A stretch of DNA of 64,000 bases, taken from the NCBI RefSeq assembly GCF_024609765.1, contig NZ_JANFDG010000002.1, positions 62,001 to 126,000 on the forward strand. Reading direction: 5' to 3'. The position numbers and the translations under genes are program-made. This document shows, piece after piece, positions 1 through 11,290 of this stretch. The notes below the pieces were generated by a model. It did no database searches, was not told the DNA's origin, and saw only the letters and a program-made list of their open reading frames with translations. Positions within the stretch are counted from its first letter, which is position 1; each line of letters opens with the position of its first letter. This DNA is from Shinella pollutisoli. Lineage in GTDB: Bacteria; Pseudomonadota; Alphaproteobacteria; Rhizobiales; Rhizobiaceae.

Positions 1-1
1 C

Positions 2-2213
<2,212 letters not shown>

Positions 2214-2231
2214 TCCGTCCCGCCGCGACAC

Positions 2232-2269
2232 GAAAAAGCCCGGCAGGCTGGCGCCTGCCGGGCTTTTTC
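2232..2269 (+). terminator. Rho-independent terminator after gdhA
   Basis: A perfect 17-base stem (GAAAAAGCCCGGCAGGC and its complement) with a TGGC loop ends in TTTTTC. Because the 5' side also starts with an A run, it can work on both strands. It therefore separates gdhA from the convergent MFS gene that ends at 2291. Confidence 0.93.
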
Positions 2270-2290
2270 GTCGGGCGCTAGCCCCTTCGG

Positions 2291-4180
2291 TCACGTCATC
2301 GTGTGGATGTCGCGGTCCTTCGTTTCCGGCAGGAAGAGAAGGCCGATGACGAGGGTGAGGCCTGCGAAGACGATCGGGTACCACAGGCCGTAGTAGATGT
2401 CGCCCTGGGCCGCGCTCATCGCGAAGGCCGTGGCCGGCAGCAGGCCGCCGAACCAGCCGTTGCCGATGTGGTAGGGCAGCGACATGCCGGTGTAGCGGAT
2501 GCGGGTCGGGAAGAGCTCGACCAGCAGGGCGGCGATCGGGCCGTAGACCATCGTCACGTAGATGACGAGGACCGTGAGCACGGCGATGACCATGACCCAG
2601 TTCACGGCGGCCGGGTCGGCGACCATGGTGAAGGCCCCGCCGTTGGCGATCGTGTAGACGGCCATGTCGGTGGTGCCGGCGGCTTCCTCGGCCGTCAGCA
2701 GCTTGGCTGCGACGAGGTCCTCGGCCGAGAGCGTCGCCTTCTCGCCGGCGCGGATCGCCGCGGCGTCGAGACCGAGTTCCGGGTTGGCGGCGACGAAGGC
2801 GTCGAGCTTGGAGTCCGGAACCTTCGCCGCGCCGCGGACCAGCGGATAGCCGTTGTCGTGGAGCGCGATGTTGGTCTGCTTCTGGAAGGCGGCGTCGAGT
2901 GCCTTGGCCTGGTCGCCGGCGGCCACCGCGTCATAGCTGTTGATCGTGGTGTCGCCGATCTTGACCGTGGCGGCCGTGCCGGCCGGCGCGGTCGCGACCA
3001 CGTCGTAGGGCACCGAGTTGCGGGTCAGGAACGAGGTCGCGATGTCGCAGGACGTGGTGAACTTCGCGGTGCCCGTCGGGTTGAACTGGAACTTGCAGTC
3101 GCCCGGAGCGGCCGTGACGGTCGCGCGGATCGTTTCCTGCGCCTGCGCCAGCGCCGGGTTGCCGGCCCAGGTCATCGCCTTGAACAGCGGGAAGTAGGTC
3201 AGCATGGCGAGCAGCAGGCCGGCCATGATGATCGGCTTGCGGCCGATCTTGTCCGACAGCCAGCCGAAGAAGACGAAGAAGCCGGTGCCGAGCAGAAGCG
3301 AGATCGCCACCATGATGTTCGCCGACTGGTTTTCGACCTTGAGCACGCCCGTCAGGAAGAACAGGGCGTAGAACTGGCCGGAATACCAGACGACGGCCTG
3401 GCCGACGACGGCGCCGAACAGCGCGAGAAGCGCGATCTTGGCGTTGCGCCACTGGCCGAAGGCCTCGGTGAGCGGAGCCTTGGAACCCTTGCCCTCTTCC
3501 TTCATCTTCTTGAAGGCGGGCGATTCGTTCATCTTCAGGCGGATCCAGACGGAGACGCCGAGAAGCAGGACCGACAGCAGGAAGGGAATGCGCCAGCCCC
3601 AGGCGGCGAAGGCCTCCTTGCCGACGATGAACTGCACGAGGAGGATGACGACCAGCGACAGGAACAGGCCGAGCGTGGCCGTCGTCTGGATCCAGGACGT
3701 GAAGTAGCCGCGCTTGCCGTCCGGCGCGTGCTCGGCGACATAGGTCGCGGCACCGCCGTATTCGCCGCCGAGAGCCAGGCCCTGCAGCATGCGCAGCGCG
3801 ATCAGGATGATCGGCGCGGCGATGCCGATGGAGGCCGCACCCGGGAGCAGGCCGACGACGAAGGTCGAGAAGCCCATGATCAGGATGGTGACGAGGAAGG
3901 TATACTTGCGGCCGACGAGGTCGCCGAGGCGGCCGAAGACGAGCGCGCCGAACGGACGGACGAGGAAGCCCGCCGCGAAGGCGAGGAGCGCGAAGATGTT
4001 GCGCGTCGTCTCCGGATACTGGCTGAAGAAGGTCGCGCCGATATAGATCGCCAGCGAACCGTAGAGATAGAAGTCGTACCATTCGAAGACGGTGCCGAGC
4101 GAAGAGGCGAAGATCACCTTCTTCTGCTCGCCCGTCATGGGCGTGCTTTTGGCGCCACCCGTCACAGACACATTTGCCAT
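2291..4180 (-). CDS. MHS-type MFS transporter with a large insertion
   Basis: This 629-residue inner-membrane protein is a major facilitator of the metabolite:H+ symporter group (ShiA/ProP/KgtP-like). The signature GRLGDLVGRK lies near residue 85, with LRMLQGLALGGEYGGA near 130-145 and the second-half repeat WLSDKIGRKP near 310. Typical family members have 430-550 residues. Here about 185 extra polar residues (roughly 340-525) separate two membrane segments. The insert contains two cysteines (DCKF, TSCD) and many Ala/Asp/Lys residues and would lie outside the membrane. A GAGGA ribosome-binding site precedes the ATG at 4178-4180. The substrate is unknown; dicarboxylates or related organic acids are possible by family. 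It faces the gdhA terminator and is divergent from the sugar ABC operon. Confidence 0.85.
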   Translation of the reverse strand: MANVSVTGGAKSTPMTGEQKKVIFASSLGTVFEWYDFYLYGSLAIYIGATFFSQYPETTRNIFALLAFAAGFLVRPFGALVFGRLGDLVGRKYTFLVTILIMGFSTFVVGLLPGAASIGIAAPIILIALRMLQGLALGGEYGGAATYVAEHAPDGKRGYFTSWIQTTATLGLFLSLVVILLVQFIVGKEAFAAWGWRIPFLLSVLLLGVSVWIRLKMNESPAFKKMKEEGKGSKAPLTEAFGQWRNAKIALLALFGAVVGQAVVWYSGQFYALFFLTGVLKVENQSANIMVAISLLLGTGFFVFFGWLSDKIGRKPIIMAGLLLAMLTYFPLFKAMTWAGNPALAQAQETIRATVTAAPGDCKFQFNPTGTAKFTTSCDIATSFLTRNSVPYDVVATAPAGTAATVKIGDTTINSYDAVAAGDQAKALDAAFQKQTNIALHDNGYPLVRGAAKVPDSKLDAFVAANPELGLDAAAIRAGEKATLSAEDLVAAKLLTAEEAAGTTDMAVYTIANGGAFTMVADPAAVNWVMVIAVLTVLVIYVTMVYGPIAALLVELFPTRIRYTGMSLPYHIGNGWFGGLLPATAFAMSAAQGDIYYGLWYPIVFAGLTLVIGLLFLPETKDRDIHTMT

Positions 4181-4547
4181 TCTTTCTTTCCTCCTCGAAA
4201 GGCCATCCCACTCTCGCCCCCACCCCTCTCCTCAGGGCGGCGGACGGGGATGCGCTTCTTGAAGGATGTCAGAAAACGGATTGTGGCGTCAGCGCACCTT
4301 TCGCACTACGACTTTCGTCGTAACCGGACGACCGCTTCCGCACGCCTGGAGGCGACGCTTGCCACAGACGGACGGGAAAAATAGGATAAATCGACACCGC
4401 TTGTCGGCCCGGGTGCGGCGCGACCGTTCAAGGGCCGACAAGTCGTTGGAATATTTTTCTTTTCCCTATGCGGGAAGGGCAAAGGCAATGCTTGCCTTCG
4501 CGCCGTCTTTCCTGCAATTGGCCATTGTTTAAACCAGACTCGTTCCG
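4181..4547. promoter_or_regulatory. Divergent intergenic region with two inverted repeats
   Basis: This 367-base gap between the MFS gene and the ribose-type ABC operon holds no convincing gene. It is AT-richer around 4376-4470. Two inverted repeats stand out: TACGAC-TTTC-GTCGTA at 4307-4322, and CTTGTCGGCCC (4400-4410) facing GGGCCGACAAG (4432-4442) with a 21-base spacer. Either could be an operator for one of the divergent promoters; the second could also fold as a leader hairpin. No regulator gene lies next to them. Confidence 0.4.
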
Positions 4548-6025
<1,478 letters not shown>

Positions 6026-6029
<4 letters not shown>

Positions 6030-7051
6030 CGACCGCACATGACGACACCGCATCGAGGCCGGGTGCCGGCGAGCACCTGCGCGAGTTCCTTCGCGCCGGC
6101 GCCGTCTTCATCCTGCTCTTCGCCATGGTCGTCGGCTTCACCGCGGCGCAGCCGGCCTTCATCAACATCAACAACCTGATGAGCATCCTGCAGGCGGTCT
6201 CGGTCGTCGCCATCCTCGGCGCGGGCGTGACCGTCACGCTCGCCGTCGGCGGCTTCGACCTGTCGATCGGCGCCGTCGCCGCCTCCAGCGTCATGGCGGC
6301 GAGCTACGTCATGATCGTCTGGGGGCTCGGCGCCTTCGCGACGATCCCGCTGGTGCTGCTGCTCGGGGCGGCGATCGGCTTCGTCAACGCCTTCCTTATC
6401 GTCCGCCTCAAGGTGCCGGACCTGCTCGCCACGCTCTCCATGATGTTCCTGCTGACCGGCCTCCAGCTCATCCCGACGGCGGGGCGCTCCATCTCGCCGG
6501 GCCTGATCCTGCCCGACGGCACCACTGCGACGGGAGCGTACGATCCGCTCTTCCTGCTGGTCGGCCGCTCCAGCCTGTTCGGCATCGTGCCGCTGCCGGT
6601 CGTCATCATGGGCGTGGTCGCCGTCCTGCTCTTCGTGCTGACGGAGCGCACGCGCATCGGCCGGCTGCTCTTCGCCACCGGCGGCAACGAGCTGGCCACG
6701 CGGCTTGCCGGCGGGCCGACGGACCGGCTGAAGACGCTCGCCTATGTCATCTCCGGCACGCTCGCCTCGCTCGGCGGCATCGTCGTCGCCGCCCGCGTCG
6801 GGCGCGGCGACGTCTCGTCCGGCGCGTCGCTGCTGATGGATTCGGTCGCCGCCGCCCTGATCGGCTTCGCGGTGCTCGGCCTTCGCCGGCCGAACGTCTT
6901 CGGCACGATCGTCGGCGCGGTCTTCGTCGGCGTGCTGCTGAACGGGCTCACCATGCTCAACGCGCCCTACTATGCGCAGGATTTCGTCAAGGGCGCCGTG
7001 CTGGTCGGCGCGCTGGCGCTCACCTATGGCGTCGCCCGCGGGCGCGCCTGA
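6026..7051 (+). CDS. Sugar ABC transporter permease, RbsC type
   Basis: This 341-residue inner-membrane protein belongs to the RbsC/BPD_transp_2 family. Many hydrophobic segments run from residue about 25 to the end. The signature stretch GAGVTVTLAVGGFDLSIGAV lies near 70-90 and ATGGNELATRLAGG near 215-230, both typical of ribose/galactose-type permeases. It starts inside the stop codon of the ATPase gene and is followed by the binding-protein gene after 33 bases. It forms the channel of the importer together with the two-domain ATPase. Confidence 0.9.
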
Positions 7052-7084
7052 CATCACGATCAGAATCGAACCGTGGAGATACTT

Positions 7085-8125
7085 ATGAACGCATTGCTGA
7101 AATCCCTGACCGGCGCGCTTGCCGGCGCCCTCTTCCTCGCCGGGCAGGTCTCCGCCGCCGGCATCGAGGGCGCGCCGGCGCCCTTCGACAAGGGCGACGT
7201 CGACATCGCCGTCGTCAGCTTCCTAGGCTCGGGCGACTGGCTGCAGGCCTTCGAGGCCGGCGTGAAGCGCCAGGCCGATGCGCTCGGCGTCAACCTGACG
7301 ATCTCGCAGGCGCGCAACGACAACGACACCCAGCGCAGCCTCGTCGAGCAGGCGATCAACCTCGGCGTCGACGGCATAATCATCAACAACGGCCGGCCGG
7401 AGGTGCTGAAGGACGTCGCCCAGAAGGCGCTCGACGCCGGCATCAAGGTCGTCGCCTACGACGTCAACCTCGACAATCCGCAGATCCCGCAGATCGAGCA
7501 GTCAGACGCCGACATGGCCCGCCTCGTGCTGGAACAGGCGGTCAAGGACAAGGGCGACGGTTTCGTCGGCGGCGCGGTCTATGTCGCCGGCTTCGCGCCG
7601 CTCGACCGCCGCTACGCCGTCTGGCAGGACTTCGTCAAGACGCACAACCTCACGGAAAAGGCCGTCTGGGGCGTCGTCAACGACACGGTGCCGGCCTCCG
7701 TCGCCGACCAGACCAAGGCGATCCTGCGCGCCAACCCGGACATCTCGGTGATCTTCACGCCCTGGGACGAGTTCGCCAAGGGCGTCAAGCTCGCCATCGA
7801 CGAGCTGGGCGTCGCCAAGGACGTCAAGATCTACGGCGTCGACATCTCCACCGCCGATATCCAGCTGATGACCGAGCCGGACAGCGCCTGGGTCGCCACC
7901 GCCGCCACCAACGCCGCCGTCGTCGGCGAGGTCTCGGTGCGGGCCGTCTCGCTCGCCATCGCCGGCGCGTTCCCCGGCCAGTCGGTGCTGCTCCAGCCGA
8001 CCCTCGTCACCCGCGACGACCTCGTCAGCAACGAGATCTCGACGATCGAGGACCTGCAGCAGAAGTTCCCGGCCTTCCTGAAGAGCGATGCCGCCACCGC
8101 ATCGTGGATTCCGGCCGTCAACTGA
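7085..8125 (+). CDS. Sugar ABC transporter periplasmic substrate-binding protein, RbsB type
   Basis: The protein has 346 residues, with an N-terminal signal peptide ending near the QVSAAG site (about residues 1-24). A Peripla_BP_4 fold follows: VDIAVVSFLGSGDWLQAFEAG, LVEQAINLGVDGIIINNG and KIYGVDIST are typical of the ribose-binding class. The ATG at 7085 is preferred to a GTG at 7073 because GGAG lies seven bases upstream of the ATG. It is the third gene of the importer operon (ATPase, permease, binding protein) and is followed by a palindromic repeat that could stabilise its mRNA. Substrate is unknown. Confidence 0.9.
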   Translation: MNALLKSLTGALAGALFLAGQVSAAGIEGAPAPFDKGDVDIAVVSFLGSGDWLQAFEAGVKRQADALGVNLTISQARNDNDTQRSLVEQAINLGVDGIIINNGRPEVLKDVAQKALDAGIKVVAYDVNLDNPQIPQIEQSDADMARLVLEQAVKDKGDGFVGGAVYVAGFAPLDRRYAVWQDFVKTHNLTEKAVWGVVNDTVPASVADQTKAILRANPDISVIFTPWDEFAKGVKLAIDELGVAKDVKIYGVDISTADIQLMTEPDSAWVATAATNAAVVGEVSVRAVSLAIAGAFPGQSVLLQPTLVTRDDLVSNEISTIEDLQQKFPAFLKSDAATASWIPAVN

Positions 8126-8131
8126 GACCCG

Positions 8132-8255
8132 TTTCACCTTCTCCCCGGCGGGGGGAGGTGGCCCGAAGGGCCGGATGAGGGGGCGAGCTAACCGTATCGC
8201 GCCTACGGCGCCCCCTCATCCCGCTGCCGCGACCTCTCCCCGCCGGGGAGAAGGG
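8132..8255. repeat. RIME-like palindromic repeat, copy 1
   Basis: Two outward arms, one with CTTCTCCCCGGCGGGG and one with CCCCGCCGGGGAGAAGG, flank a centre in which GGATGAGGGGGCG faces CGCCCCCTCATCC. The arms match other copies in this window (36.2, 41.6, 52.6, 59.4 and 61.1 kb). This is the pattern of the rhizobial intergenic mosaic elements (RIME). It sits directly after the binding-protein stop codon. Confidence 0.8.
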
Positions 8256-8301
8256 ATGGACGGCACAATCCGAATTCCATTTCCAGACGAAAGAACCCGC
8301 C

Positions 8302-9546
8302 ATGACCCTGCCACCCCCCGATTTCGCCCGCAACATGAAGCTGGTCGGCCACTCCGACATCGGCGGCCGCGGCGACGGGCTGCAGCTCATGGTCCATCGC
8401 GGCTATGCCTATGTGGCCCATCCCTGGTCGCAGGGCTTCTCCATCGTCGACGTGCGCGACCCGCGCAATCCGGGCGGGACCACCTATGTCCCCGCGGCTC
8501 CGAACACCTGGAACATCCATCTCCAGACTCATGACGACCTGCTGCTCGTCATCAACGCGCTCGACCTCTTCGCCGACGTCGAGACCTTCGCCGACGAGAA
8601 GACCTATTACACGAAGTCCGTCGGCGAGAGCGTGGCGGGGGCGCGGACGAAACGTGCCTGGACGGCGGGCATGACGGTCTACGACATCTCCAAGCCCGAC
8701 AAGCCGCGCAAGATCGGCCAGCTCGACGTCGACGGCGTCGGCTTCCACCGGCTCTGGTATGTCGGCGGCCGCTACGCCTATGCCTCGGCGCTCCTCGACG
8801 GCTTCACCGACTATATCTTCGTCACCATCGACATGGCCGATCCCACCCGGCCGGAGCTCGTCGGCCGCTGGTGGCTGCCCGGCATGAACAAGGCGGCGGG
8901 CGAGGTCTCCGCCACGCCGGAGGGCAAGCGCCATGCGCTGCACCATGCGCTCGTCGCCGGCGACACGGCCTATGCCTGCTGGCGCGACGGCGGGCTGACG
9001 CTGCTCGACATCAAGGACCATGCCGCCCCGAAGCTCATCAAGCACCACAACTGGTGCCCGCCCTACGGCGGCGGCACGCACTCCGCCCTGCCGCTCGCCG
9101 AGCGCGGCCTGCTCGTCGTCGCCGACGAGGCGGTGCTCGACAACGAGGCGGACGGGCGTAAGCATACGTGGGTCTTCGACATCCGCGAGCCGTCGAACCC
9201 GATCAGCATCTCCACCTTCCCGATCCCGGACGAGATCGACTATGCGAAGAAGGGCGGCCATTTCGGCCCGCACAATCTCCACGAGAACCGCCCGGGCAGC
9301 TTCGTCTCCGACACGCTGATCTTCGCCACCTGGCAGAACGCCGGCATCCGCGCCTTCGACATTTCCGATCCGTACCGCCCGGTGGAGACCGGTGCGCTGG
9401 TGCCCGCCGCCCCGAGGACGATGACGGACAAGCGCCCGGGCCGCCCGCGGGTCATCCAGTCGGCCGACGTCTTCGTCGACGCGCAGGGCCTCATCTACGC
9501 GACGGACTACAATGCCGGCCTTGAGATCATCGAATATGGCGGCTGA
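8302..9546 (+). CDS. LVIVD-repeat beta-propeller-like protein
   Basis: The protein has 414 residues with no obvious signal peptide or membrane segment. Several repeats of the LVIVD type recur: FSIVDVRDPRNP, MTVYDISKPDKPRKIG, FVTIDMADPTRPELVG, LTLLDIKDHAAPKLI, TWVFDIREPSNP and RAFDISDPYRPVETG. They predict a beta-propeller. Conserved His-rich stretches (EGKRHALHHAL; FGPHNLHENRPG) might bind a ligand or metal, but this is inference. It lies 176 bases downstream of the sugar-binding protein on the same strand, with a RIME-like repeat between, and may belong to the same operon. No enzyme activity can be assigned. It is not a standard part of ABC importers. Confidence 0.75.
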   Translation: MTLPPPDFARNMKLVGHSDIGGRGDGLQLMVHRGYAYVAHPWSQGFSIVDVRDPRNPGGTTYVPAAPNTWNIHLQTHDDLLLVINALDLFADVETFADEKTYYTKSVGESVAGARTKRAWTAGMTVYDISKPDKPRKIGQLDVDGVGFHRLWYVGGRYAYASALLDGFTDYIFVTIDMADPTRPELVGRWWLPGMNKAAGEVSATPEGKRHALHHALVAGDTAYACWRDGGLTLLDIKDHAAPKLIKHHNWCPPYGGGTHSALPLAERGLLVVADEAVLDNEADGRKHTWVFDIREPSNPISISTFPIPDEIDYAKKGGHFGPHNLHENRPGSFVSDTLIFATWQNAGIRAFDISDPYRPVETGALVPAAPRTMTDKRPGRPRVIQSADVFVDAQGLIYATDYNAGLEIIEYGG

Positions 9547-9647
9547 GGGCGGCGCTGCACGGCATGGTTGGTAAACATTTTGCGGCCTGGCCGTTGCATC
9601 CCTGGCACAAATCCTTCATGGTGGCGCCCGCGAAGCTGGAGAGGCAT

Positions 9648-10043
9648 ATGAAGCGGGTCATCACTTTCGGTACTTTCGACGTCCTTCATGTCGGGCACGT
9701 CCGTATCCTTCAGCGCGCCAGGGCGCTGGGCGACTATCTGATCGTCGGCGTCTCCACCGACGCGCTGAACTTCTCCAAGAAGCAGAAGAGACCCGTATAC
9801 TCCCAGTTCGACCGTCTTGAGATCGTCAAGTCCATTGCCGGCGTCGACGAAGTGTTCTTCGAGCACTCCCTCGAGCTGAAGGGCGAGTACATCAAGCAGT
9901 TCTCGGCCGATGTCCTCGTCATGGGCAATGACTGGGAAGGCCGGTTCGACGAGTACAAGAGCCTTTGCGAGGTCGTCTATCTTCCACGCACCGAGGGCAT
10001 TTCGACGACCGAACTGCTGGCGGAGATCAGGGCTTCTGCGTAA
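9648..10043 (+). CDS. Glycerol-3-phosphate cytidylyltransferase-like protein (TagD family), copy 1
   Basis: This 131-residue protein fits the length of TagD, which makes CDP-glycerol from CTP and sn-glycerol 3-phosphate. The nucleotidyltransferase fold opens with VITFGTFDVLHVGHVRILQRA, carrying the HxGH signature at residues 14-17, and ends with the EGISTTELLAEI motif. The ATG at 9648 is chosen because CTGGAGAGG lies just upstream (9636-9643) and homologues begin at the equivalent of MKRVITFG; an upstream in-frame ATG at 9564 adds 28 unlikely residues. It is followed after eight bases by a glycerophosphotransferase homologue. The local base composition is less GC-rich than in flanking operons. 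Other CDP-alcohols are possible products. Confidence 0.85.
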   Translation: MKRVITFGTFDVLHVGHVRILQRARALGDYLIVGVSTDALNFSKKQKRPVYSQFDRLEIVKSIAGVDEVFFEHSLELKGEYIKQFSADVLVMGNDWEGRFDEYKSLCEVVYLPRTEGISTTELLAEIRASA

Positions 10044-10051
10044 GCGCCACC

Positions 10052-11257
10052 ATGCCTGCGAAGCCCTGCTTTGTCGTCAAGAACAAGTTCCAGATCGCGC
10101 AGTTCGAAAATCTCGCCAGAGCCTATCCTGACGCCCGCTACCTGCTGCTGAGACGCCGGACGCTGTGGAAAGAGTTCAAGCGTTCGGAAATCCGCGCCTC
10201 CGAGATACCGATAAAGCTGGTGGACGGCGACAACGTCGCCCGCATCGCCGCCGGTTCCGACGTCGTCTTCTTCCAGACGCTGTTCTCCGGGATCGAGCGG
10301 GTCAAGCGCCCGCTGGTTTCCGTCCAGTACGGCCTTGCCAAGGAGCGCCACAACTACGGCGAATGGCGCGCGCTCGCGGACATGAACCTGATGTTCGGGC
10401 CCTATTCCGCCGACAGGGTGGCGCATTTCTCGCCGAGCTACGGCGTCGGCAACATCAAGTTCGCCGACTGGGAGCCTCATCGTGCGGCGGAGGGCCGGGC
10501 GGAGGCCAAAAGGGCGATCGGGGCCGATCCCGGCAAGCCGCTGGTGCTCTATATGCCGACCTACGGCGCGCTGGGATCCTTCGGCGAGCTCATCGATTCG
10601 CTCGCCCGCCTTGCGGGCGAGTTCGAGGTGGTGATCAAGATGCACCACAACAACGAGATCAAGGGGCGCTCCTGGAGGGGCGAGGCGAAGAAGCGCGGGC
10701 TCACGCAACTCTATTCGGGTGGCGCCGACCAGAAGTCCCTGCTCGCGGCGGCGGACGTGGTCGTCAGCGACTTTTCGGGAGCGATCTTCGACGCCATCTA
10801 TGCGCGCGTGCCGGTCGTGCTTTTCCAGGACGACGCCGCCCGCAGGGTGGGTGTGCAGAAATTCGATCTCAGCTCGATAGAATTCAGCCGCCGGTCCGAG
10901 CTCGGCGTCGTCTGCGAGCGGCCGGGAGAGCTCGCCGCGGCGATCCGGACAGCGCTCAGCCGGCCGCCGGAGGCGATTGCGCAGGTGGAGGCCGTGCGAG
11001 CGCAGCTCTTCGCGGATGCCGCCGGGAGCGTCGCCCGCAGCACCGAGCTGGTCGATCGGCTGCTGCAGGGCGATATCCCGCGGCTGACGTCCCCGCAGCT
11101 CTATGTGCGCGAGGCGGTGAGGGCGCTCACCGTGTCGCGGGCGATGCGCAGGCAGGCGGAGGTACCGACGTTCTGCCAGCGTTTCGAAGCGGCCGTCATG
11201 AAGCCCATATTGCGGATCTACTCCGCCGTGACGGGGCGGGGAGACGAGGACGATTGA
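10052..11257 (+). CDS. CDP-glycerol glycerophosphotransferase homologue (TagB/TagF-like, GT-B fold)
   Basis: This 401-residue protein belongs to the Glyphos_transf family, which transfers glycerol phosphate from CDP-glycerol onto a growing polymer or lipid-linked acceptor. Characteristic pieces are LVLYMPTYGALGS (about 170), VVIKMHHNNEIKG with the conserved HxN context, and VVSDFSGAIFDAIYARVPVVLFQD (about 235-260). The ATG at 10052 lies eight bases after the cytidylyltransferase stop, so the two form a two-gene operon. The protein has no signal peptide and probably works at the inner face of the cytoplasmic membrane. It converges on the very large fusion gene, which contains a second domain of the same family. 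Confidence 0.82.
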   Translation: MPAKPCFVVKNKFQIAQFENLARAYPDARYLLLRRRTLWKEFKRSEIRASEIPIKLVDGDNVARIAAGSDVVFFQTLFSGIERVKRPLVSVQYGLAKERHNYGEWRALADMNLMFGPYSADRVAHFSPSYGVGNIKFADWEPHRAAEGRAEAKRAIGADPGKPLVLYMPTYGALGSFGELIDSLARLAGEFEVVIKMHHNNEIKGRSWRGEAKKRGLTQLYSGGADQKSLLAAADVVVSDFSGAIFDAIYARVPVVLFQDDAARRVGVQKFDLSSIEFSRRSELGVVCERPGELAAAIRTALSRPPEAIAQVEAVRAQLFADAAGSVARSTELVDRLLQGDIPRLTSPQLYVREAVRALTVSRAMRRQAEVPTFCQRFEAAVMKPILRIYSAVTGRGDEDD

Positions 11258-11290
11258 CGGAAGGCGGGCCGTCGCCTTTCGCTGCCGGCC

